Assembly: GCA_023423935.1 (NCBI GenBank)
Contig: JAFAEQ010000041.1
Coordinates: 1 to 64,000 of the forward strand
Direction of reading: 5' to 3'
DNA length: 64,000 nt
From: Pseudomonadota bacterium
GTDB taxonomy: Bacteria > Pseudomonadota > Gammaproteobacteria > Steroidobacterales > Steroidobacteraceae
The translations under genes were made by a program, and so were the position numbers. The notes under the pieces are model-generated. The model was not told where the DNA came from. It saw only the letters and a list, made by a program, of their open reading frames with translations, and did no database searches. The first letter of the stretch is position 1. Each line of letters starts with the position of its first letter. Below are positions 16,198 to 24,612 of the stretch, one piece after another.

Positions 16198-17835
16198 ATG
16201 TGTTCATTCAGGGCACGGCGAAGCATTGCCGTTCTTTGCCTGTGGCTCGTTGCGTCTGCGGTCTTCGCAGTCCAGGCCGCCGAGTTGCCGCGCGTGGTGA
16301 CGCGCGATGGTCGCCATGCATTGTTCGTGGACGGCCAGCCTTTTCTGGTGCTCGGTGGGCAAGTCAACAATTCGAGCGCGTGGCCTTCGGCGTTGCCGAA
16401 GGTATGGCCTGCCATCGAGCAGCTGCAGGCGAACACGGTCGTCGTTCCCATTGCGTGGGAGCAGATCGAGCCGGTTGAAGGTCGCTTCGATTTTTCCTTC
16501 CTGGATACTCTGCTGACGCAAGCGCGTGAGCGCGGGCTGCGCGTTGCGCTGCTGTGGTTCGGCACCTGGAAGAACAATGGCCCGAACTATGCGCCCGAGT
16601 GGGTGAAGCTCGATAACAAGCGATTCCCGCGTGTAGTCACCGCCGAGGGAAAGACTCTCAATTCGCTTTCGCCGCATGCGACGACAACGCTCGATGCCGA
16701 TCGCAAGGCATTCGTCGCATTGATGCGGCATCTGAAGCAGGTCGACGAACAGCGCACGGTGATTCTGGTCCAGGTCCAGAACGAGCCGGGAACCTACGGC
16801 AGCGTGCGGGACTATTCGCCGGTCGCGGAGAAAGCGTTTCGCTCTCAGGTTCCAACGCTGTTGCTCAGAAAGCTCGGCAAATCCTCCGGCTCGTGGACGC
16901 AGGTGTTCGGTCAGGATGCCGAGGAGTTCTTCCATGCCTGGTCGGTCGCGCGCTTCATTGGCGAAGTTGCTGAAGCCGGCAAGCGTGAGTACGCGTTGCC
17001 CATGTACGTGAACGGCGCTCTACGCGACCCCTTCCATCCAGGCAAGCCCGGCGGCTATGCGAGCGGCGGCCCGACGGACAACGTGCTCGAGATCTATCGC
17101 GCAGCTGCGCCTTCGATCGACGTCATCGCGCCCGACATCTACATGCGCGAGTCGGACAAGTATTTCCGCGTGCTCGATCTGTATCGCCGCGCGGACAATC
17201 CGCTGTTCGTCAGTGAAACTGGCAACGACAGGATCTTTTCCCGCTACTTCTTCGAAGTCTTCGGTCGTGGCGCGATCGGCTTCGTTCCGTTCGGTACCGA
17301 TTTCAGCGGCTATGCCAATTATCCGCTGGGCGCGAAGGCCACTGACGCCTCGATGATCGAGCCGTTCGCTGCCAACTATCGATTGCTCGCGCCGCATGCA
17401 CGCCTGTGGGCGAAGCTGGCCTACGAGGGCAAGGTGAGAGGCGCGGCGCAACCGGATGATGCTGCAGATCGTCACATCGCGCTGAACGACTGGTCCGCAA
17501 CCTTGAGCTGGAACGAGTGGCAGTTCGGCATGAAAGAGTGGACGTTTCTCGGCGCAACAGAGACACCGCAACACGCCGTGCCCGATGGAGGCGCGCTCAT
17601 CGCGCAGCTCGGTCCTGATGAATTTCTGGTGACCGGCCGCAACGTGCGCGTCTCATTCGACGCGGCCAGGCCGGAAACCTCAGGCCGTTTCATCTATGCA
17701 CGCGTCGAAGAAGGCCACTTCGACGCCGAAGGACAGTGGGTTTTCGAGCGTGTCTGGAATGGTGATCAGACCGACTACGGTCTGAACTTCACCTCGCTTC
17801 CGCAGCTATTGCGCGTCCGTGTCGCCACTTATTGA
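16198..17835 (+). CDS. GH35-like beta-galactosidase with DUF5597-type C-terminus
   Basis: 545 aa, exported: an N-terminal signal segment (SIAVLCLWLVASAVFAVQAA). A TIM-barrel glycosidase domain follows, with FLVLGGQVNNSSAWP, the acid/base Glu196 in VQVQNEPG and the nucleophile Glu340 in FVSETGND. The C-terminal beta domain (from about 430) resembles that of Cellvibrio Bgl35A, which removes galactose from xyloglucan side chains. Nineteen bases downstream is a GH31 gene and beyond it a TonB receptor, the same set as the Cellvibrio xyloglucan locus. The start at 16198 is the first ATG giving a signal peptide. Confidence 0.85.
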   Translation: MCSFRARRSIAVLCLWLVASAVFAVQAAELPRVVTRDGRHALFVDGQPFLVLGGQVNNSSAWPSALPKVWPAIEQLQANTVVVPIAWEQIEPVEGRFDFSFLDTLLTQARERGLRVALLWFGTWKNNGPNYAPEWVKLDNKRFPRVVTAEGKTLNSLSPHATTTLDADRKAFVALMRHLKQVDEQRTVILVQVQNEPGTYGSVRDYSPVAEKAFRSQVPTLLLRKLGKSSGSWTQVFGQDAEEFFHAWSVARFIGEVAEAGKREYALPMYVNGALRDPFHPGKPGGYASGGPTDNVLEIYRAAAPSIDVIAPDIYMRESDKYFRVLDLYRRADNPLFVSETGNDRIFSRYFFEVFGRGAIGFVPFGTDFSGYANYPLGAKATDASMIEPFAANYRLLAPHARLWAKLAYEGKVRGAAQPDDAADRHIALNDWSATLSWNEWQFGMKEWTFLGATETPQHAVPDGGALIAQLGPDEFLVTGRNVRVSFDAARPETSGRFIYARVEEGHFDAEGQWVFERVWNGDQTDYGLNFTSLPQLLRVRVATY

Positions 17836-17854
17836 TTACAAGACCGGGGGATCG

Positions 17855-20737
17855 ATGAACCTGACGAGAACACTGGGCGGCGCGTCTGTCGCGTTGCTCG
17901 CGTTGACGGTGGCGCTGTTTGGTTGCGCGAAGAAGCCGGACAACTTCGAGAAGACCGCAGACGGCCTGCTCGTGATCCCGACGGACAGTCCGACCAAACG
18001 AGTGCGTCTGCAGGTGATCTCCGATCGCATCGTGCGCGTGACCGCCGTGCCCACCGAGAATCTCGAGCTGCCCGAAAGTCTCGCAGTCGTCGCGAAGCCA
18101 GCAAGCGGCGTCAACTTCACGGTGGAATCGACCGACGAGGGGGTCGTGCTGAAGACAGCTCAGGTGATCGCGCGCGCATCGCGTGTGACCGGCGCCGTGT
18201 CGTTTCTCGATACCAGCGGCAAGGTGATTCTCGCTGAGCGCGATCGCGGCACGTTCGAGCCGGTGAAAATCGGAGGCAGGGATCTGTATCGAGTGCATCA
18301 GCTCTTCAATCCCGGCACTGATGAAGCGTTCTACGGCCTCGGACAGCATCAGAACGCGCAGATGAATTACAACGGCGAGGACGTCGAGCTTGCACAACAC
18401 AACATGGACATCGCCGTGCCGTTCGTCATGTCCAGCCGCAACTACGGCGTGTTCTGGGACACCGCTTCGATCACGCGCTTCGGCAACCCGCGACCGTATG
18501 GACTCGTCTCTCGTGACCTGAAATTGACGGATCTCGATGGGAAGGAGGGCGGTCTCACCGCGACGTATCGCATCGAGGGTCAGGAGAAGATCAGGCGCCG
18601 CGAACCCGACATCAACTATCACTTCATCAAGGATCTCAGCGGATATCCAAAAGAAGTGCTGTCCGACAAGATCGGTCAACAGACGGATCTGCCGAATCTG
18701 TTGCCGGGTGTGAGCGTCACATGGGAAGGCAAGCTCGAATCCGATAAGACGGGCGTCCACACGTTCCAGCTTTACGCCTCGAACTACTACAAGGTATTCG
18801 CCGACGATCAGCTCATCATCGACGGCTGGCGACAGAACTGGAACGCCTGGTATCACAACTTCAAACTGCCGATGACCGCGGGCACGCCGGTCGCGATCAG
18901 GATCGAGTGGATTCCCAATGACGGGCACATTGCGCTTCTTCACAACGATCCGCTGCCCGATGAAGAACGTCATTCCTTGTCGCTGGCATCGGAAGCCGCG
19001 CCGGCGATCGATTACTACTACGTTTCGGGAAACGATCTGGATGAAGTCATCGCGGGCTATCGGCAGCTCACTGGCAAGGCGGTGCTGCTGCCGCGCTGGG
19101 CGTACGGGTTCTGGCAGAGCCGTCAGCGCTACACGAGTCAGGCCGAGCTCCTCGGGGTCGCCAAGGAGTATCGCAAGCGCGGTTTGCCGCTCGATAACAT
19201 CGTGCAGGACTGGTTCTACTGGCCCGAGGATCAGTGGGGCTCGCACGATTTCGAGAAGAGCCGCTTCCCCGATCCGAAAGGCATGGTCGATGAGCTGCAC
19301 GAGAACAATGTGAACTTCATGATTTCGGTGTGGGGCAAGTTCTATGCGAACACCGACAACTACAAGGAGCTCGACGCCAAGGGCTACATGTACCGGCGCA
19401 ACGTCGAGAAGGGCGTCAAGGACTGGGTGGGTCCCGGCTATCTGAATTCGCACTACGATCCGTATGCGCAGGAAGCCCGCGATATCTACTGGCGTCAGTT
19501 GAACGACAAGCTGAAGCCAATCGGCGTCGATGGCTGGTGGGCCGATAACACCGAGCCGGACATCGCATCCAACACCGATCGCGAGGAGCTCACGAAGCGC
19601 ATGGGCCCCACCGCGATCGGTCCGGCCGAGCAGTACTTCAATACGTATGCGTTGATGCAGGCGCGCGCGATTTACGACGGCGAGCGCACGAGCACGACAC
19701 CGGACAAGCGCGTGTTCATTCTCACGCGTTCGGGATTCGCGGGGCTCCAGCGTTATGGGGCTGCAACCTGGAGCGGTGACATCGTTTCGCGTTGGCGCGA
19801 TCTGCATAACCAGATCGCCGCGGGCACCGGCATGTCGATGTCCGGCCTGCCGAACTGGACGTTCGACATCGGCGGCTTCGCGCTCGAGGATCGTTTTCAG
19901 AAACCGACGCCGAAAGATCTGGCCGAATGGCGCGAGTTGAATTTGCGCTGGTTCCAGTTCGGCGCGTTCGCTCCGATCTTCCGCTCGCACGGCGAGTTCC
20001 CCTTGCGCGAGATCTGGAACATAGCGCCGTCCGGCACGCCGATATACGACAGCCTCGTCGCATACAGCAAACTGCGGTATCGCCTGATGCCTTACATCTA
20101 CACGCTCGCAGGCGATCTGTATCACCGCGACGGCACGATGATGCGGGGCCTTGCGATGGATTTCCCGAACGACAGGCACGCTCGCGACATCAACGATCAG
20201 TACCTGTTCGGTCCGGCCTTCCTCGTGAATCCCGTGTCGGTCTACGAGGCGCGCACCCGCAAGGTGTATTTGCCTGCCGGCGTGCGCTGGTACGACTTCC
20301 ATTCGGGACAGGCGTATGACGGCGGACAGGAAATTCAGGCCGACGCGCCACTGACGCAAATGCCGCTTTTCGTGAAGGCAGGCTCGATCGTGCCCGTCGG
20401 GCCTGCCATTCAATACACGAGCGAGAAGCTCGATGGACCGATTACGTTCTATGTCTATCGCGGTGCCGACGGTTCGTTCGATCTCTACGAAGACGATGGA
20501 CTGACTTACGGCTACGAGAAAGGTGCGTTCACACGCATCCCGGTCCACTATGACGATGCGGACGGCAGCGTCACGATCGGTGCACGCAGCGGTCGCTTCC
20601 CCGGCATGGTGGAGAAGCGGACGTTCAACGTTCGCTGGATCGAGCCCGGTGAAACGAATGCATCCGCGTTCGATTCACCGATCGATGCAAGTGTGGAGTA
20701 CGCAGGGCAGAGCGTCACACTCAGACCGCCCGGCTGA
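17855..20737 (+). CDS. GH31 alpha-xylosidase-like lipoprotein with PA14 insert
   Basis: 960 aa. Lipoprotein signal MNLTRTLGG... ending LFGC. The order is an N-terminal GH31 beta-sandwich; a PA14-like insert at about residues 240-380 (VSVTWEGKLESDKTGVHTFQ, FADDQLIIDGWRQNW); the catalytic barrel with nucleophile Asp564 in WWADNTEP and acid/base Asp642 in TWSGD; and C-terminal beta domains (WYDFHSG, PLFVKAGSIVP). A PA14 insert is characteristic of Xyl31A-type alpha-xylosidases acting on large xyloglucan oligosaccharides. GGGGGA precedes ATG 17855, which is preferred over the in-frame start 12 codons upstream that overlaps the previous gene. Confidence 0.9.
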   Translation: MNLTRTLGGASVALLALTVALFGCAKKPDNFEKTADGLLVIPTDSPTKRVRLQVISDRIVRVTAVPTENLELPESLAVVAKPASGVNFTVESTDEGVVLKTAQVIARASRVTGAVSFLDTSGKVILAERDRGTFEPVKIGGRDLYRVHQLFNPGTDEAFYGLGQHQNAQMNYNGEDVELAQHNMDIAVPFVMSSRNYGVFWDTASITRFGNPRPYGLVSRDLKLTDLDGKEGGLTATYRIEGQEKIRRREPDINYHFIKDLSGYPKEVLSDKIGQQTDLPNLLPGVSVTWEGKLESDKTGVHTFQLYASNYYKVFADDQLIIDGWRQNWNAWYHNFKLPMTAGTPVAIRIEWIPNDGHIALLHNDPLPDEERHSLSLASEAAPAIDYYYVSGNDLDEVIAGYRQLTGKAVLLPRWAYGFWQSRQRYTSQAELLGVAKEYRKRGLPLDNIVQDWFYWPEDQWGSHDFEKSRFPDPKGMVDELHENNVNFMISVWGKFYANTDNYKELDAKGYMYRRNVEKGVKDWVGPGYLNSHYDPYAQEARDIYWRQLNDKLKPIGVDGWWADNTEPDIASNTDREELTKRMGPTAIGPAEQYFNTYALMQARAIYDGERTSTTPDKRVFILTRSGFAGLQRYGAATWSGDIVSRWRDLHNQIAAGTGMSMSGLPNWTFDIGGFALEDRFQKPTPKDLAEWRELNLRWFQFGAFAPIFRSHGEFPLREIWNIAPSGTPIYDSLVAYSKLRYRLMPYIYTLAGDLYHRDGTMMRGLAMDFPNDRHARDINDQYLFGPAFLVNPVSVYEARTRKVYLPAGVRWYDFHSGQAYDGGQEIQADAPLTQMPLFVKAGSIVPVGPAIQYTSEKLDGPITFYVYRGADGSFDLYEDDGLTYGYEKGAFTRIPVHYDDADGSVTIGARSGRFPGMVEKRTFNVRWIEPGETNASAFDSPIDASVEYAGQSVTLRPPG

Positions 20738-20890
20738 GATTTGCTGCCTTCGCTCCGTTCTGAATGAGGCCTTCCCTGAAGCCGCCTGTCGGAAGGTCGC
20801 TACTTTTCCGTGTGTTGCTGCCGATTTGCGACATCTACAATTGTGCAACGCAGGATCTCCCCAGTAGGATTCGCCGCAATCAAATGCTCC

Positions 20891-20960
20891 CTGCACTGTG
20901 ACTCTGCCATCAGGCGCGAAAGTGCAGACGAGCAGAGCCCGCAGCCATGACTTCGGGCTC
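20891..20960 (+). promoter_or_regulatory. Possible leader hairpins before the TonB receptor
   Basis: Two stems: CTGCACT (20891-20897) with AGTGCAG (20921-20927), and GAGCCCG (20935-20941) with CGGGCTC (20954-20960), the latter followed by TTCT. They sit in the 252-base gap between the xylosidase and receptor genes and could attenuate or process the transcript. The ribosome site CAGGAG follows at about 20975. Confidence 0.35.
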
Positions 20961-20989
20961 TTCTAAATTCTGGCCAGGAGTTCTGCATT

Positions 20990-23893
20990 GTGAGTATCCG
21001 GTTGTCGAAGATCGCGTTTGCCGTGGCTGCTGCATGTGGTTCGTTGGGGGCTACGAGCGCCCTCGCTGCGGAGGCCGAGGAGATCGAAGCGGTCATCGTG
21101 AGCGGCTCGCGTATCCGCGCGAATGAATTCGATGCCCCGACGCCGACGACTTCGCTCTCCGCCGAAGCGATCGCGAATGCGGGCGTGACCAATCTGACCG
21201 ACTTTCTGCGCCAGCAGCCTGCGCTCGTGGGGTCCTATGACACCACTCGCTCGACCAACGATTTCATCGGCAGCAACGGTCTGAACCTGCTGAATCTGCG
21301 TAACCTGGGTCGTGATCGCACGCTCGTGCTGGTCGATGGCCGCCGTCACGTAGCGCAGCTGCCCGAAACGGCATCGGTCGACATCAACACGATTCCAACT
21401 GATCTGATCGAGCGCGTGGATGTGGTCACTGGCGGCGTCTCTGCCGTCTACGGCGCCGATGCAGTGTCCGGCGTCGTCAATTTCGTCATGAAGAAGGACT
21501 TCGAAGGCCTGATCGGTCGAGTGCAGTACGGCGCGGGCCAGGGCGGCACGCCGGAGGATGTGCAGGCGTCGATGACGGCTGGATTCAACTTCGCCGACGG
21601 CCGCGGAAACCTGTCGGGCTCGCTCTCGCACACGCGCGAAGGTCGTCTGCGCAGCACCGACCGCAGCTATCTGCGCGGTGCCAACTACACGACCATGCAG
21701 CGCAATCCTGACGATCTCGATGACGATCCGAACGTTCCCGATCGGATTCCGATGAAAGACGTGCGCTTCATCGACAGCGCTCGCGGCGGCGCGCTCGATA
21801 CCGACTTCGACTTCATGCCGGACACCTTGCCCGACGGTTCGCCGTTTCAGATCGGGCCGTTCATTCCGCCTTATTACACACAGGGCGGCTCGGGCACCCC
21901 GGTTGCCGGTTATATCGGCGATCTGCGTACCCAGAACGAGAGCACCATCGGCAGCCTGTTTCTCAACTATGCGCTGACTGACTCGGCGAATTTCTTTGCC
22001 GAAGCCAAATACGCACGCGGCACGGCAGTCGGGTACGACCAGCCTACGTTCGATTTCTATCTGCTGTTCGCTCCCGACAATCCGTTCATTTCGCCCGCCG
22101 TCGCAGCGCTCGCGCCGGATGGATTCATGCTGAGTCGCGATAACTTCGATTTCGGGGTCCGCGGCGAGGACAACACCCGCGAGACGTTCCGCAGCGTGAT
22201 CGGCGTGAACGGCGACCTGTTCGGCGGCGACTATCGCTACGAGGCGTCGTACGTGTTCGGCCAGACGGACGTGCGTAGTGTCCATCTCAACAATCGCTAC
22301 ACCGATCGCTATCTGGCGGCATTGGATGTAGTGACGGACCCGGCGACGGGTCGGCCGATCTGCCGGTCGAATCTCGATCCGTCGGCGTTGCCCGATCAGC
22401 CGTTCCAGGATTTCGATTTTTCGGGTGAGCTGTCGTTCACGCCCGGCGCGGGTAGCGGCTGTCTGCCGCTGAACATCCTCGGTGAAGGCGTTGCTGATCC
22501 GGCAGCGCTGGACTGGATCATGATCGACAGCGTCGGTCGTTCGAAGCTCACCCAGAACGTCGTGAATGCGTTCGTGTCCGGTCCGATTCCGGGCATCACC
22601 TTGCCGGCCGGCACGATCGATGCCGTTGCCGGTGTCGAATGGCGTCGTGAGACGAGCCGCTCGAATCCGCCGCTCGAGAATCAGAAGGGGCAGACGTTCG
22701 GTAATGTGATCCTGCCGACCGACGGAGACTTCGATGTGAAGGAAGGATTCGTCGAAGTGCGCGTGCCGCTGCTGAGAGACGCCCCGCTCGCCGAGATGCT
22801 GCAGGTCTCCGGTGCATTGCGTCAGTCCGACTACTCGACCGTGGGGACGACGACGACCTGGAACGGGGCGGCACTCTGGGCGCCGATCAGCGATGTCTCC
22901 TTCCGCGGCACGATCTCCGAATCGGTGCGTGCGCCGAACATCGGCGAGTTGTTCTCTCCGCAGAGCCAGACGTTCGCGTACATCGAGGATCCGTGCGACA
23001 GGTCGCAGCTGAACTCGGGGACCAGCTACCGAGCGGCGAACTGCGCAGCGCTCCTGACCAGTCTCGGCTTCGATCCTGCGACCTACACCGATCCGAATTC
23101 CGCCAGCATCCCCGGCCTCTCGCAGGGCAATGCTGAACTGATGGAGGAGACCTCGCGCAGCTATACGATCGGCGCCGTGCTGCGGCCGCGGGTCGCCCCG
23201 GGACTTGCGATCTCGATCGACTACTACGACATCAACATCAAGGATGCGATCAGTACTGCAGAAGCACAGGACATCGCCGACAACTGCGTCGATCAACCGA
23301 CGCTCGATAACGTCTTCTGCGACGCGCTCACGCGCGATCCGTTGAAGGGCGGCATCGATTCGTTCCTGGTACAGCCGGAGAACGTCGCCTCCTATCGCAC
23401 GCGCGGTATCGATTTCAACGTCGACTATCTGCTCAATCCGGTGCAGCTGGGGATTGATGCCGACATCGGTACGTTCCGCTTCTCGCTCGTCGGTAACCGG
23501 CTCGATCGTCTCACGATGATTCCAACGCCGGGTGCGCAGCAGGTCAATGAACGTACCACCGCGTACAGGCCGAAGTGGCAGACGAGTTTCGACACGACCT
23601 GGTATTTCCGCGATCTCACCGTGAACTACGGATACACGTACTTCAGCAAGACCACGCGGTACACGCTGCTGGATATTGCGGGCGAGCCTGACATTGCATC
23701 GCCGGGCAACATCTACTACGACGCTTTCAAGCAGCACGATCTGCACGTCGCATACGATTTTGCGAGCGCGTATCAGCTCTATGCTGGTGTCCGCAATTTC
23801 ACGGACGAGAAGCCCGACTACAGCGTGAACTATCCGATCAGCCCAATCGGACGCTTCGTGTACGGCGGATTCCGCGTGAACTTCGGCCGATAG
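20990..23893 (+). CDS. TonB-dependent receptor (oligosaccharide type)
   Basis: 967 aa outer-membrane active transporter. Signal peptide (SKIAFAVAAACGSLGATSALA), a TonB-box-like EAVIVSGSRI, plug domain (TDFLRQQPALVG, LRNLGRDRTLVLVDGRRHV, DINTIPTDLIERVDVVTGGVSAVYGADAVSGVVNF) and a 22-strand-type barrel ending in the terminal aromatic-rich strand (GRFVYGGFRVNFGR). Start is GTG 20990 with CAGGAG nine bases upstream. It lies downstream of the galactosidase and xylosidase, so xyloglucan oligosaccharides are the likely cargo by analogy with Cellvibrio. The sequence alone does not prove the substrate. Confidence 0.92.
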   Translation: MSIRLSKIAFAVAAACGSLGATSALAAEAEEIEAVIVSGSRIRANEFDAPTPTTSLSAEAIANAGVTNLTDFLRQQPALVGSYDTTRSTNDFIGSNGLNLLNLRNLGRDRTLVLVDGRRHVAQLPETASVDINTIPTDLIERVDVVTGGVSAVYGADAVSGVVNFVMKKDFEGLIGRVQYGAGQGGTPEDVQASMTAGFNFADGRGNLSGSLSHTREGRLRSTDRSYLRGANYTTMQRNPDDLDDDPNVPDRIPMKDVRFIDSARGGALDTDFDFMPDTLPDGSPFQIGPFIPPYYTQGGSGTPVAGYIGDLRTQNESTIGSLFLNYALTDSANFFAEAKYARGTAVGYDQPTFDFYLLFAPDNPFISPAVAALAPDGFMLSRDNFDFGVRGEDNTRETFRSVIGVNGDLFGGDYRYEASYVFGQTDVRSVHLNNRYTDRYLAALDVVTDPATGRPICRSNLDPSALPDQPFQDFDFSGELSFTPGAGSGCLPLNILGEGVADPAALDWIMIDSVGRSKLTQNVVNAFVSGPIPGITLPAGTIDAVAGVEWRRETSRSNPPLENQKGQTFGNVILPTDGDFDVKEGFVEVRVPLLRDAPLAEMLQVSGALRQSDYSTVGTTTTWNGAALWAPISDVSFRGTISESVRAPNIGELFSPQSQTFAYIEDPCDRSQLNSGTSYRAANCAALLTSLGFDPATYTDPNSASIPGLSQGNAELMEETSRSYTIGAVLRPRVAPGLAISIDYYDINIKDAISTAEAQDIADNCVDQPTLDNVFCDALTRDPLKGGIDSFLVQPENVASYRTRGIDFNVDYLLNPVQLGIDADIGTFRFSLVGNRLDRLTMIPTPGAQQVNERTTAYRPKWQTSFDTTWYFRDLTVNYGYTYFSKTTRYTLLDIAGEPDIASPGNIYYDAFKQHDLHVAYDFASAYQLYAGVRNFTDEKPDYSVNYPISPIGRFVYGGFRVNFGR

Positions 23894-23909
23894 CCGCACG
23901 GCGCGAGTC

Positions 23910-24196
23910 GTAGCCCGCCACGTTGGTGTGGCGGGCACGTCCCTGAATGCGAGCAGCCACGCCTGCTCGCGCATTCTCCGCATCTCATTGCCGCATTCGC
24001 GTCCTGCGAATGCATCGCCGCCGATGCGTTTCAGCTCGCCTCGACCCGTGTCCGGTTCATATGCCGGCGGCAAATGATTGCCGCCGGCAACGGGCAAGCT
24101 TTCGCCTTGCCGCGCAGCACTCCCCAGCGCTCGTGTTTTGCTCGATTCCCTGATGGCCCGCATCGGGATCGCCCCGATCCATGAGGGATCGCCTCA
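23910..24196. repeat. Tandem array of small perfect hairpins, REP-like at the left end
   Basis: At least seven separate inverted repeats lie nose to tail: CCCGCCAC/GTGGCGGG (23914-23935) preceded by GTAG; GCGAGCAG/CTGCTCGC (23949-23970); GCATTCGC/GCGAATGC (23993-24013); GCATCG/CGATGC (24012-24027); a 12-bp stem 24062-24073 with 24078-24089 around ATGA; GGCAAG/CTTGCC (24093-24111); ATCGGG/CCCGAT (24162-24178); and TGAGG/CCTCA (24182-24196). Loops are 4-7 bases. None is followed by a T tract. The GTAG-plus-stem layout of the first is that of REP elements recognised by RAYT transposases. The 23894-24274 gap holds nothing else. Confidence 0.7.
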
Positions 24197-24274
24197 GACG
24201 ATATTCGTCCTGGAGCGTTCGCATCGTGCAGTCGATGGCGCATCACCACTAGAAGAAACACTGGGAGTCATCGA

Positions 24275-24598
24275 ATGAGTGTCGTGCCACCGGATCATCT
24301 CGCTGCTGCTTACGCTGCAGGGGCCTCGCGCAAATCGGGTCGCGCTGTCGAAAGCGATCGAGGCCACACCGTGTGGGAATGGCAGACCGCGACGGGGATC
24401 TTTCAGCGCGATGTCACGGACGAGCAGCTGCGTCGTCTGGAAGCCTCTCATCTGCGGGTCGTGGAATTTTCCCGCGATCGCAGCGAGCACCAGATGTGGA
24501 AGGCGTTGTCGACGGGTCGCATGAGCGCACTCGAGGCATCGAAGCCTGCAAGATCGCGCGGTGCGCTGCGTGGGCTGTGGGAAAAGCTTCGGGGTTGA
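24275..24598 (+). CDS. Hypothetical protein, 107 aa
   Basis: Soluble, charged protein beginning MSVVPPDHLAAAYAAGASRK, with a middle segment VWEWQTATGIFQRDVTDEQLRRLE and a basic C-terminus. GGGAG stands 8 bases before ATG 24275, which supports translation. No domain recognised. It stands alone, convergent with acvB (stop at 24613, 14 bases away). Confidence 0.65.
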   Translation: MSVVPPDHLAAAYAAGASRKSGRAVESDRGHTVWEWQTATGIFQRDVTDEQLRRLEASHLRVVEFSRDRSEHQMWKALSTGRMSALEASKPARSRGALRGLWEKLRG

Positions 24599-24612
24599 TG
24601 TGCGCTTCGGGC

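Noticed and set aside
20963..24163. 1066-codon open frame on the minus strand opposite the TonB receptor
   Set aside because: It mirrors the codon structure of the receptor on the other strand, is very rich in Arg, His and Asp, and has no recognisable domain. High GC with strong codon bias gives such shadows. The same applies to the 919-codon frame at 17789-20548.
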